From Coriobacteriia bacterium (GTDB lineage Bacteria > Actinomycetota > Coriobacteriia > WRKU01): a stretch of DNA of 43,063 nucleotides. The stretch covers positions 75,205-118,267 of the forward strand of contig WRKU01000002.1 in assembly GCA_009777935.1 (NCBI GenBank), in the 5' to 3' direction. This document shows positions 9,264 to 17,389 of the stretch, in pieces (positions within the stretch are counted from its first letter, which is position 1; the number at the start of each line of letters is the position of its first letter). The translations under genes and the position numbers were made by a program. Below the pieces are notes generated by a model. That model was not told where the DNA came from and searched no databases. It saw only the letters and a list, made by a program, of their open reading frames with translations.

Positions 9264-10202
9264 ATGACCCAAAAAATACTCGTAACTGGTGGCGGTGGCT
9301 TTATTGGGAGCAATCTTGTCGACGCACTGCTTGATGATGGAACATATGAGGTACGAGTCATCGATAACTTCTCGACGGGACGGCGGGAAAACCTTGCGCA
9401 CTGCCTCAACAACATCGAGCTTATTGAGGGTGACATTCGCGACATGGAGATTGTTGAAGATGCGGTTGCCGATGTAGATGCCATTCTACATCAGGCAGCA
9501 CTCCCTAGCGTTCCGCGCTCCGTTAAGGCTCCCATCACCAGCAATGCAGTCAATGTTGACGGTACGCTCAACCTTTTGAGCGCGGCACACAAGGCCGGCG
9601 TCAAGCGTATTGTCATGGCATCAAGCTCATCGGTCTATGGCGATACACCGACACTGCCAAAGGATGAGTCGATGACTCCGACTCCTATGTCGCCGTATGC
9701 GGTGACCAAACTGACCGGTGAGCACTACATGCGCGTCTTTGCCCAACTCTATGGCATCGAGACACTCGCTATCCGGTACTTTAATGTCTTCGGTCCGCGT
9801 CAAGATCCGACCTCAATGTACAGTGGTGTTATTGCCAAATTTATGACAGCCGCGCTTGAAAAGAGTACCTATACCGTCAATGGCGATGGGCTACAGGCGC
9901 GCGACTTTACCTACATCGACAACGTTGTTGATGCGAATCTGCGCGCACTTAAGGCTCCGAAACTCGCCGGTCAGGCCATCAATGTGGCATGCGGCGAGAA
10001 GCATACACTCCTTGATCTCATCGACGCCATCAACGAGGCGGCCGGTGTTGACCTCCCCATAGACTTCCGTGAGCCACGTGCTGGTGACGTGATGTACTCT
10101 CAGGCGGCTATCGAGCAAGCACACGAGATTCTTGGCTATGAGCCCACGGTTTCGTTTGCCGAAGGGATTGCGCGCACGTTTGCGTGGTATCGGGAAAACT
10201 GA
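9264..10202 (+). CDS. UDP-N-acetylglucosamine/UDP-glucose 4-epimerase (WbpP/GalE-like SDR)
   Basis: A 312-residue extended short-chain dehydrogenase. The NAD loop is GGGGFIGSN (residues 8-16). The catalytic set is S/YXXXK, visible as SSSSVYGD and SPYAVTKLTGE. FNVFGPRQDPTSMYSGVIAKF is typical of WbpP/Gne-like enzymes, which act on UDP-GlcNAc and UDP-GalNAc or their uronic acids, more than of housekeeping GalE. It is the last gene of the 2139-10202 operon. Paired with the WbpA-type dehydrogenase at 3321 it would supply a GalNAcA-type donor. The exact substrate cannot be fixed from motifs. Confidence 0.85.
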   Translation: MTQKILVTGGGGFIGSNLVDALLDDGTYEVRVIDNFSTGRRENLAHCLNNIELIEGDIRDMEIVEDAVADVDAILHQAALPSVPRSVKAPITSNAVNVDGTLNLLSAAHKAGVKRIVMASSSSVYGDTPTLPKDESMTPTPMSPYAVTKLTGEHYMRVFAQLYGIETLAIRYFNVFGPRQDPTSMYSGVIAKFMTAALEKSTYTVNGDGLQARDFTYIDNVVDANLRALKAPKLAGQAINVACGEKHTLLDLIDAINEAAGVDLPIDFREPRAGDVMYSQAAIEQAHEILGYEPTVSFAEGIARTFAWYREN

Positions 10203-10222
10203 ACTGTCTAAGGAGCAGAGAG

Positions 10223-11356
10223 CTAAAGCGCAAGCCAATCAATGAATCGCTGAGCGACGACCTTGCAATCAGATTGTTCCTGAATGAAAGAACGACCACG
10301 CTGTCCGATTGCGAGTGCTTCTTGACGATGGGTCAGAGCACGAATTACATAATCGGAAAACAGGGCATTGTCACCAGGGGCAACGACATAAGCGTGTTGC
10401 ATGGGGGTAAGGAACGTTCCTATGGCTCCCACATCGGTTGTCACAACGGGAGCACCGGATGCCAAATATTCGCCAAGCTTGTTCGGAAATCCGGCAGAGG
10501 AGTATTCGCCTGCCGCGCGGGGGAGAAGCAATACCTGAGCCTTGCTCATCTTGCGGTAGAGCTTGACGGGCACAAGAGGCTCACAAAACGACAGACATCC
10601 TTCAAGCCCCTCTGCCACAACCCGTGCCCTAAACGTTTCCGTGGTATCTGCTCGTGCGGTGCCGTAGATATCAAGCGTAAAATCAGGAATGATCTTACGT
10701 ACCGTCCGCACAATCTCAAACAGATTGTCGATCTCTTGATGCGCAAGGTTGCCACAATATAGAGCAGAGCTCGACAGCGTGCGTCTTTCCTTGTATGGAG
10801 CAAAGAGTGAGGTGCGAATTGGCGTGTTTGAAACGAAGAATTTTTCTGCCGGACATCCGAGCTCAATCCAGCGATCTCGTAGATAATCAGACACGACGAT
10901 GACGGCATCAACAGTTTCGTTCACCGTTTGCACAATAGACTCACGCAAGGAGTCATCGGTTATCTTGATGTATGGCGACTCGCCGCTTGAGAGAATGAGT
11001 CGCGGAACTCCCAATTCTTTGATAGTTCTTGCATGCTCGCTGAGGGTTTTTAGATCGTTTTTCATGATAACTACGTTTGGCTTTAGCTGCGTGATAACTT
11101 CGGATATTCCTCTGTCCAGGCTGATATTTTTGTCCTTATAAGGAGCTAGAAAGGAACCGACCCTCAAGTCTTTCAGAGGATAGATAGGCGGAGAAGTCTG
11201 CGCAAATGCAAACAGATAGGTCGCAAATTTATTTAAGCGAAACCCTTCAATCCATGACGCAAAATAGTTTGTGTGAGCGAGGGCGCACATTGCAATGTGA
11301 GAAGTAAGGAACAGAACGGTATCATCGCTTGCCTTATGCCCTTTTTTGAGTGTCAT
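10223..11356 (-). CDS. Glycosyltransferase (GT4-like)
   Basis: A 377-residue protein of GT-B type. The donor domain is recognisable from YCGNLAHQEIDNLFEIVRTV, then DIYGTA and GFPNKLGEYLASGAPVVTTDVG, where a KLGEYLASG segment stands in place of a classical EX7E. The N-terminal half is divergent and rich in aromatic residues (HTNYFASWIEGFRLNKFATYLFAF). It is transcribed opposite to its neighbours and converges on the epimerase gene, leaving 20 bases. Its 5' end shares a 45-base gap with the forward GT at 11402. The gene looks richer in A/T than the 2139-10202 operon, in keeping with accessory DNA. Confidence 0.78.
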   Translation of the reverse strand: MTLKKGHKASDDTVLFLTSHIAMCALAHTNYFASWIEGFRLNKFATYLFAFAQTSPPIYPLKDLRVGSFLAPYKDKNISLDRGISEVITQLKPNVVIMKNDLKTLSEHARTIKELGVPRLILSSGESPYIKITDDSLRESIVQTVNETVDAVIVVSDYLRDRWIELGCPAEKFFVSNTPIRTSLFAPYKERRTLSSSALYCGNLAHQEIDNLFEIVRTVRKIIPDFTLDIYGTARADTTETFRARVVAEGLEGCLSFCEPLVPVKLYRKMSKAQVLLLPRAAGEYSSAGFPNKLGEYLASGAPVVTTDVGAIGTFLTPMQHAYVVAPGDNALFSDYVIRALTHRQEALAIGQRGRSFIQEQSDCKVVAQRFIDWLAL

Positions 11357-11376
11357 AATGACACATAGTATACTAT
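11346..11376 (+). promoter_or_regulatory. Candidate promoter with a palindromic -10 (11365-11376) in the divergent gap
   Basis: TTGAGT (11346-11351) and TATACT (11369-11374) are separated by 17 bases and point to the GT at 11402. The -10 sits in a perfect 12-bp palindrome, ATAGTATACTAT (11365-11376). The same hexamer therefore also reads on the minus strand at 11367-11372, towards the divergent GT, although no good minus-strand -35 is seen. Confidence 0.4.
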
Positions 11377-11401
11377 ATTGAGGGGGTGGGGAGTTTTTTC
11401 G

Positions 11402-12580
11402 ATGATTAGCGTCTTCTTCATACTCGATGAGGCATACTCTCTGTTCCCGGGTGGCGAGGGTGGTCCGCGCTTTGGTGGTGCGGGACTTCAGATGTATCTG
11501 CTAGCCGACGAACTCTCCAAAGATTCTGAACTCGACGTGCACTGGGTGTTTCTGAGCGCATGGCGTCCGATTGGCGTCAGCCTTCTTTCGCATCCACGTA
11601 TCACTATTTCCAACACATTGTCTTCTCCTGAAGACGAAAGACTTCGAATAGGTCCTCTTCCTATTCCTTTTGGGCGTACCGCACGAAGGTTTGTACGAAG
11701 AGCGAGGGGGATTGAGGAGCCAGAAGCGCCCTGTCAATCGCCATATCCGAAGGTGTTTATTTCAAGCATAGGGGGTTCTGCGCCTTTTTTACTCAGGGAA
11801 GCTGGGCGTGTTGATAACGCGAAAACGATACTGCGTCTCTCATCAGACACCGACACTATCAATCCACGTTGGTGCGATCGGCCTCGTGACGAGATGTTTA
11901 AGCTCTATCGCGCCATCGATCGGATTGTCACACAGACAAACAAGCAACACGATCTCTTGCTCGAAAACGCTTCGGTTAAAAGTACGCAGATTAGCAATAT
12001 GTGGCCAATTCCGAGTAACACTCCCTCGTATGAGCGAGAGCACGTTTTGTGGGTAGCCAGTGCACAAGCGCTTAAGCAGCCGTGGATTTTTCTCAATCTG
12101 GCAAAACAGTTTCCGAGTGAGAGATTTGTCATGGTCATGCCCGTAGCAAATGAAGTTCAGCTGGCAGAATACGTCATTCGGCAAGCATCAAGCGTAGATA
12201 ACCTGACCGTTATCGACGAGCAAGTTCCTCTCGAGGAGCTTGTGGAATACTTCGCTAAGGCCAAAGTTTTTGTAAACACTTCGGAAATAGAAGGCTTCCC
12301 CAATACATTCCTGCAGGCAGGAGCGGCGCGTACCCCCATTCTTTCGTTTGGCATAAATCCTGACGATATGCTCAACATCCACAAGATGGGCATCTGTGCA
12401 GATGGAGATGTCGACCGTCTCGTTGAAGGGCTTGCCACCCTGTTGGGCGATGAATCACTTCGAAAAGAGTGTGGCGATAACGGATTCGCGTACGTACGCG
12501 AGGTCCACAGCTCGCCGATTATCGCCGCACAATGGAAGGCACTCATTATGCAGCTGGCGACATTGCGTCGAGGAGAATAG
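11402..12580 (+). CDS. Glycosyltransferase, locus-expanded GT4-like family (copy 1)
   Basis: A 392-residue GT-B protein. The N terminus MISVFFILDEAYSLFPGG continues to FGGAGLQMYLLADELS. The C-terminal donor domain has WVASAQALKQPWIFLNLA and NTSEIEGFPNTFLQAG, the degenerate EX7E region of GT4. The start is the ATG at 11402 behind a strong GAGGGGGTGGGGAG purine stretch; an upstream TTG is less likely. It is a close paralogue of the GT at 13746: the first ~130 bases and the segment from 12049 to about 12420 are nearly identical in DNA, while the middle has diverged. It heads a forward block of overlapping genes to 17373. Confidence 0.82.
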   Translation: MISVFFILDEAYSLFPGGEGGPRFGGAGLQMYLLADELSKDSELDVHWVFLSAWRPIGVSLLSHPRITISNTLSSPEDERLRIGPLPIPFGRTARRFVRRARGIEEPEAPCQSPYPKVFISSIGGSAPFLLREAGRVDNAKTILRLSSDTDTINPRWCDRPRDEMFKLYRAIDRIVTQTNKQHDLLLENASVKSTQISNMWPIPSNTPSYEREHVLWVASAQALKQPWIFLNLAKQFPSERFVMVMPVANEVQLAEYVIRQASSVDNLTVIDEQVPLEELVEYFAKAKVFVNTSEIEGFPNTFLQAGAARTPILSFGINPDDMLNIHKMGICADGDVDRLVEGLATLLGDESLRKECGDNGFAYVREVHSSPIIAAQWKALIMQLATLRRGE

Positions 12581-12583
12581 AGA

Positions 12584-13753
12584 ATGATGCATGCGATTGC
12601 CCGAAAAGCTAAAATATTCCTTGCACTACTCTTGCATCCGCACTCACTTAAGCAGATACTGGCAGGTCAGTTGTATGAGGCTAAAGAGGAATACTATGCC
12701 CATCATGATTTTTTGACAACCGAAGCATTTTACTATTCAATCCGTCGCAGGCTAGAGGCACGTTATCGGATGCGTCTCGGCGTAGGCATGGCAAACCTCT
12801 CGCATCCAACGCTTTACTCTGAAAAGATTCAGTGGCGCAAGCTGTATTGCCCACAGGTCAAATTGATTGCGAAGGTTACCGATAAGGCCGGTGTCTATGG
12901 TTATGTTTGTGAGAAGATAGGCGATACTCATCTTCTGCCTCTCGTATGGAAAGGGAGTACGTTTGATGCCGACACTTTGCGAGCACTGGGTGATAACATC
13001 GTTTTGCAGCCGACACATCGTTCTGGACAGGTAGCTTTTATCGAAAAAGCCGAGTACATCGACTACGAGGCTCTCGCGCATTTATTGCACCGTATGTTGC
13101 TTTGGCCTTATTCCATGCGGGGACAAGAGCCGTGGTACGGCAGAATAAAAGCACAGATAATTGCACGTCCTTTGATTAGAAATTCCGATGGTAGCGCATT
13201 CTTGAATGACTATAAGTTTCACATGTTTCGACAGGCCGATGGAACAAGAAAGGTCGTATGTGCGATTACTAACATATATCCGCGCTGGCGCATTCTTGTT
13301 GACGAGAACTTCACGTCCCTTCCTTTTGAGTGGAATCCGACGGTGTACGAACATCTGAAAGAAGCTCCCGATAAACCGGATAATTTTGATGCAATGCTCG
13401 AAGATGCCTGTCGACTCTCTGAAGATTTTGATTGTGTGCGTGTAGATTTTATGATGGGTGCCGACGAGTATTATTTTACTGAACTTACCTTTGCCCCTGC
13501 GAGTGGACTTGCGTTTTTCTCCCCACCCGAATACGACAAAATTGTCGGAAGCTACTGGCATCTCGATACGGGCAATCCACTTAAGCGAGCTTTCTGGTTC
13601 TGTCGCGCATGGCTTCCCCTCTGGAAGACTGAACGTCCGATGAGAAATCTACGTAGACTTTATCGATACCGAAATGATTGGGCTATAACGGGCATTCGCC
13701 AGAAAGATTATGACAGGCGCTACCAAGAAGGAGGGGAGTTCTTCGATGGTTAG
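12584..13753 (+). CDS. TupA-like ATP-grasp protein
   Basis: A 389-residue protein resembling the ATPgrasp_TupA family, named after TupA of teichuronopeptide synthesis. These proteins are thought to link an amino acid or similar group to a glycan by ATP-dependent ligation. Visible family segments are LYSEKIQWRKLY, VTDKAGVYGYVCEKIG, GQEPWYGRIKAQIIARPLI, NDYKFHMF, a D-CVRVDFM metal/ATP region and FTELTFAPASGLAFFSP. It lies three bases after the first GT copy and overlaps the second copy by eight bases, so it is translated with them. It may decorate the surface polymer with an amino acid; the substrate is unknown. The start could be ATG 12584 or 12587. Confidence 0.85.
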   Translation: MMHAIARKAKIFLALLLHPHSLKQILAGQLYEAKEEYYAHHDFLTTEAFYYSIRRRLEARYRMRLGVGMANLSHPTLYSEKIQWRKLYCPQVKLIAKVTDKAGVYGYVCEKIGDTHLLPLVWKGSTFDADTLRALGDNIVLQPTHRSGQVAFIEKAEYIDYEALAHLLHRMLLWPYSMRGQEPWYGRIKAQIIARPLIRNSDGSAFLNDYKFHMFRQADGTRKVVCAITNIYPRWRILVDENFTSLPFEWNPTVYEHLKEAPDKPDNFDAMLEDACRLSEDFDCVRVDFMMGADEYYFTELTFAPASGLAFFSPPEYDKIVGSYWHLDTGNPLKRAFWFCRAWLPLWKTERPMRNLRRLYRYRNDWAITGIRQKDYDRRYQEGGEFFDG

Positions 13754-14879
13754 CGTCTTCTTTATACTCGACGAGGCATACTCTCTGTTTCCGGGTGGCG
13801 AGGACGGCCCGCGCTTTGGTGGTGCGGGACTTCAGATGTATCTGCTAGCCGACGAACTCTCCAAAGATTCTGAACTCGATGTTCATTGGATGTTTTTGAG
13901 TGCCAGTGCGCGACACCCCGTCGTTGATGTCATGTCGATTTCACATCCTCGCATAGCCCTTTCTCATATTCCACGGAATAGAACGGTTCCCTTCGGACAC
14001 GTTTTCATGAAATGGGCGTGGGAAAATAAAATGCGCTCGCGTTATGATTCGCCGCATCCAATTGTACTTATTGCAAGTACGGCGGTATATGCGTCCTGTC
14101 TCTTAGAGCAAGCCGAATATGCTCGTGCAAAGACTATCTTGCGCCTGTCATCCGATACCGACACCACCAACCCCCGTTGGAGTCAGCGATCTCGTGAAGA
14201 GGCCTTTTCACTCTATCGCGCTATCGACCAGATAGTGACCCAAACGCGTACGCAACACGACCTTTTGTTCAAGAATGTCTTTATCGAAAGTACGCGTATC
14301 GGCAGTATATGGCCTCTACCGAAAGATGGAATTTTCCTTGAACGAGAGCACATTCTGTGGGTAGCCAGTGCACAAGCGCTTAAGCAGCCGTGGATTTTTT
14401 TCAATCTGGCAAAACAGTTTCCGAGTGAGAGATTCGTCATGGTCATGCCCGTCACAAGTGAAGTTCAGCTGGCAGAATACGTCATTCGGCAAGCATCAAG
14501 CGTAGATAACCTGACCGTTATCGACGAGCAAGTACCTCTCGATGAACTCGTGGAATACTTTGCCAAGGCCAAAGTCTTTGTGAACACGTCGGAGATAGAA
14601 GGTTTTCCCAATACATTCCTGCAGGCAGGAGCGGTGCGTACACCTATTCTTTCGTTTGGCATTAATCCCGATGATATGCTCAACGTCCACAAGATGGGCA
14701 TCTGTGCAGATGGAGATGTCGAGCGTTTCACCGAAGGGCTTACCACTTTGCTGGGCGACGCATCGCTGCGAGACGAGTACGGCGAAAACGGTTTTAACTA
14801 CGTGAAGCAGTTTCACAACCCTACGCTGATTGCTTCGCAGTGGAAAGCGATTATCCAAGGAGTGCTCGATGGGAGATAG
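13746..14879 (+). CDS. Glycosyltransferase, locus-expanded GT4-like family (copy 2)
   Basis: A 377-residue paralogue of the 11402 protein. It begins MVSVFFILDEAYSLFPGGED and keeps FGGAGLQMYLLADELS, WVASAQALKQPWIFFNLA and TSEIEGFPNTFLQAG. The ATG at 13746 follows AAGGAGGGG and overlaps the TupA stop by eight bases. Residues of roughly 45-200 differ strongly from copy 1, whereas the ends are almost the same, including at third codon positions. This mosaic suggests recombination or gene conversion, and possibly different acceptors for the two enzymes. Function beyond glycosyl transfer is not predictable. Confidence 0.82.
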   Translation: MVSVFFILDEAYSLFPGGEDGPRFGGAGLQMYLLADELSKDSELDVHWMFLSASARHPVVDVMSISHPRIALSHIPRNRTVPFGHVFMKWAWENKMRSRYDSPHPIVLIASTAVYASCLLEQAEYARAKTILRLSSDTDTTNPRWSQRSREEAFSLYRAIDQIVTQTRTQHDLLFKNVFIESTRIGSIWPLPKDGIFLEREHILWVASAQALKQPWIFFNLAKQFPSERFVMVMPVTSEVQLAEYVIRQASSVDNLTVIDEQVPLDELVEYFAKAKVFVNTSEIEGFPNTFLQAGAVRTPILSFGINPDDMLNVHKMGICADGDVERFTEGLTTLLGDASLRDEYGENGFNYVKQFHNPTLIASQWKAIIQGVLDGR

Positions 14880-15060
14880 CAAAAAGCAAGTGGATAGGAC
14901 ACGGATATGCAACATCGTCAACGCGATGTTTGCGTGGCCTTATTCGATGATTGGCCAAGAGCCGTGGTATGGACATATTAAGCTACGTCGTCTTAAGTGT
15001 CGAACGGACGAATGGTGCATAACGAGCGTTCCTACGCCAGAAACGTGCTTTGTCCGATGA
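14869..15060 (+). pseudogene. TupA-like fragment (remnant ATP-grasp gene)
   Basis: A 63-codon frame. Residues about 14-41 (NAMFAWPYSMIGQEPWYGHIK) match the middle of the intact TupA-like protein at 12584 (RMLLWPYSMRGQEPWYGRIK), while both flanks are unrelated. It therefore keeps only an internal piece of the domain and lacks the metal and ATP residues. It overlaps the previous GT by 11 bases, and its TGA overlaps the next ATG in an ATGA. The remnant could still be translated and may pass ribosomes to the next gene. Best read as the second TupA of a duplicated GT-TupA unit, mostly deleted. Confidence 0.7.
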
Positions 15061-16169
15061 CGAAGGCCGTAACGCTCTTTTTCGACAATCCCCTTATTGG
15101 GGAGGTGCTTGATCCCGACTCGTTTGAGGTTCTTCGTTATGGGGGAGTTGAGGTCCAGATGGCCTATCTTATACGAGAACTTCTAAAAACCGACCTTTAC
15201 CAAGTTGTTATTATCACCGATAAACCGTTTTACTATCCTGGCGTTGAGATTCGCCCTCATCCCACTCTAATTCAACGAGGAGCGCCCGTTGTCTCTCGCT
15301 GGATTAATGCGTATCGTAAGAAAAAAGTCTTTCGTGCATGCACCAAGCGACGTATATTTCTTCCATGGTATATGAACAACTCTGTCGCTCTGATTGATGA
15401 GGCAATCCGTATGGGTGTGTCGACCGTGTTTCGTGTAAGCGGTGACGCAGTAGTTGATGGCTCCGACATTTTGCCGGCAGCACATCTCGAGTTAGTCTAT
15501 GCGTACTTCCCTCGGTTCGACAAGGTCATCTGTCAATCTGAGTATCAACAACGTCTTCTTGTTGAGCGTTGGGGTATTGATGCTCCCGTTATCGTCATGG
15601 GAACCGATTCGATTGCACCGTCACTTGCCAAGAACTCTTTGTTGTGGGTCGGGCGGTGCATAGAGCTCAAACAACCGAAACTTTTTTTGCACATCGCACG
15701 CGTATTTCCCGATATCGAGTGTCGCATGATTATGACGACTCCGCATACCGATACAATGTTTTATGACGCATTAGTTGAGGAAGCTGAAAGTATTTCCAAT
15801 CTCGTAATCGAGACAAACGTTCCTCACTGCGAGATGCCTCAACGTTATGCGCGTGCTCTTGCATTTATCAGTACGTCACTTACCGAGGGAGCACCCAATG
15901 TGTTTGCCGAGGCTGGTATGGCAGGCACTCCGGTTTTCTCGCTCAACGTGAATCCGGCGGGAGTGCTTGAGAACGGTGAGTTGGGAATGTGCGCACAGGG
16001 AGATTTCTTGAAACTGTGTAAGTCACTTAAGGCGTACCTCGACCAAACAGGTAACGAGCAGCTTATTCGTCAGGAGCAAGCACGCGTCTTTGCGCAATCA
16101 CACTGGAGCATCGAGCAGATGGTTGCGAGCTATCGACGCATCTTTGAGGAGTTGATGTCCGATGAGTGA
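15057..16169 (+). CDS. Glycosyltransferase, locus-expanded GT4-like family (copy 3)
   Basis: A 370-residue GT-B protein starting MTKAVTLFFDNPLIGEVLD. It has a YGGVEVQMAYLIRELL acceptor-domain loop, LLWVGRCIELKQPKLFLHIA, and LTEGAPNVFAEAGMAGTPVFSL in the donor domain. Its closest relative in the window is the GT at 23507, which matches almost segment by segment. It is more distantly related to the 11402 and 13746 copies. I chose the ATG at 15057 because it aligns with the paralogue start and forms an ATGA with the stop of the TupA fragment. A longer frame from 14997 exists but runs through the fragment. It overlaps the next gene by eight bases. Confidence 0.82.
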   Translation: MTKAVTLFFDNPLIGEVLDPDSFEVLRYGGVEVQMAYLIRELLKTDLYQVVIITDKPFYYPGVEIRPHPTLIQRGAPVVSRWINAYRKKKVFRACTKRRIFLPWYMNNSVALIDEAIRMGVSTVFRVSGDAVVDGSDILPAAHLELVYAYFPRFDKVICQSEYQQRLLVERWGIDAPVIVMGTDSIAPSLAKNSLLWVGRCIELKQPKLFLHIARVFPDIECRMIMTTPHTDTMFYDALVEEAESISNLVIETNVPHCEMPQRYARALAFISTSLTEGAPNVFAEAGMAGTPVFSLNVNPAGVLENGELGMCAQGDFLKLCKSLKAYLDQTGNEQLIRQEQARVFAQSHWSIEQMVASYRRIFEELMSDE

Positions 16170-17373
16170 TCGGCACATCGCCATCTTATCTCAGGGAATT
16201 GTTGCGCATGATGGACGCTTGCGTAAACACGCACGTGCACTAGCCAACGCAAACTATCGCGTCACGGTTGTAGGACGGCGTGCGCTGGATGGGCAAGAGC
16301 CTAACGAGCCCTTTGAGGTCGTCTATCTTCAGCAGGATCGCCCTGATTTTATGTGGCCATGGTGGGGACGTCCGTCGGTGTGGCGACCGGTTCGCGGTGT
16401 GGTTAATCGGACATACACGCAGGTAAGGTTGGATTTTCACTGGCGTGCCTTAATCACCAGCTCCGAGCTCACCGATATCGGTTATGCGCTTAAACCTGAC
16501 GTTGTAGTGGCAAGTGATCTCTATGCGCTCAAGAGTGCCGGTCTTGTCTCACAAAGGCTTGATGTTCCACTTGTATTTGATTCCTATGAGTTCTTCGAGG
16601 GCTACTTCGATAACCACTATGCGCAACGAGAAGCTAATCGCTTGCTGAAAAAATGGGTGCCGCGTGCATCGGCACTGCTGAGCCCATGTCCTCTTAAACC
16701 GTTAGGGAATCTTTATGCACGTGCACGCCGAGAGATTGTCATTGCTAATAGCGCACCGTGGGAAGAAGTGACACCAACGGCACTACACGAACCCATTCGC
16801 CTGTTGAGTCAGAGCGGGATCAGGAGGGCATCGGGTGAGCTGCTGATGGTGCAGGCGATGCAGTACCTGCGCGATAAGGCGACGCTTACAGTTCAAGGGC
16901 GCAGTGTCGACCCCGCATATCTGGCCGAGATAGAAGACACCATTGCGCGTCACGGCCTTGAGGATGTTGTTACCCTAACGGGAGCATTTGACCCATCGGA
17001 GGGTGTTCGATGTGCTAATGCTTTCGACATCGGTACGGTAACGCGTCCGAGTCCGCTGAGTCGCAACAATGACATCGCACGGCCCAATCGCTTCTACAAT
17101 TACCTCAACGCAGGGCTGGCATGTGCAGTGGGAAACACAACAGGGTTTCGTACGTTTTCCGGCATGGACGAGTTCGGCATTCTGCTCGATACCACCTCAC
17201 CGGAAACGATCGCGCGTGATCTGCGTCCCCTTCTTGAGAATCCTGAGCAAATTGCGCACATGAAGTATCGCGCAAAAGAGCTCTATCGCCCCCACACGTG
17301 GGAAGAGCAGGAGAGGAAGTTGCTCGCGCTTTACGCAGAGATGTTTGCGTCAGAGAGCGCTTCGGCGGCTTGA
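16162..17373 (+). CDS. Glycosyltransferase (GT4-like)
   Basis: A 403-residue GT-B protein. The N terminus IAILSQGIVAHDGRLRKHARALANANYRVTVVG is an acceptor-domain pattern seen in many capsule and O-antigen GT4 enzymes. DSYEFFEGYF and the donor-side segments LTVQGRS, VVTLTGAFDPSEGVRCANAFDIGTV and RPNRFYNYLNAGLACAVGNTTG follow. A canonical EX7E is not obvious. It closes the 11402-17373 block and converges on wecB with a 16-base gap. The donor is unknown; the fold assignment is firmer than any substrate. Confidence 0.75.
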   Translation: MSDRHIAILSQGIVAHDGRLRKHARALANANYRVTVVGRRALDGQEPNEPFEVVYLQQDRPDFMWPWWGRPSVWRPVRGVVNRTYTQVRLDFHWRALITSSELTDIGYALKPDVVVASDLYALKSAGLVSQRLDVPLVFDSYEFFEGYFDNHYAQREANRLLKKWVPRASALLSPCPLKPLGNLYARARREIVIANSAPWEEVTPTALHEPIRLLSQSGIRRASGELLMVQAMQYLRDKATLTVQGRSVDPAYLAEIEDTIARHGLEDVVTLTGAFDPSEGVRCANAFDIGTVTRPSPLSRNNDIARPNRFYNYLNAGLACAVGNTTGFRTFSGMDEFGILLDTTSPETIARDLRPLLENPEQIAHMKYRAKELYRPHTWEEQERKLLALYAEMFASESASAA

Positions 17374-17389
17374 TGCATTGCCTAGCAAT

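Noticed and set aside
17377-17389. ATTGC-CTA-GCAAT hairpin between the convergent GT and wecB genes
   Set aside because: The five-base stem is too short and no strong T-run follows on either strand, so calling it a terminator is not supported.
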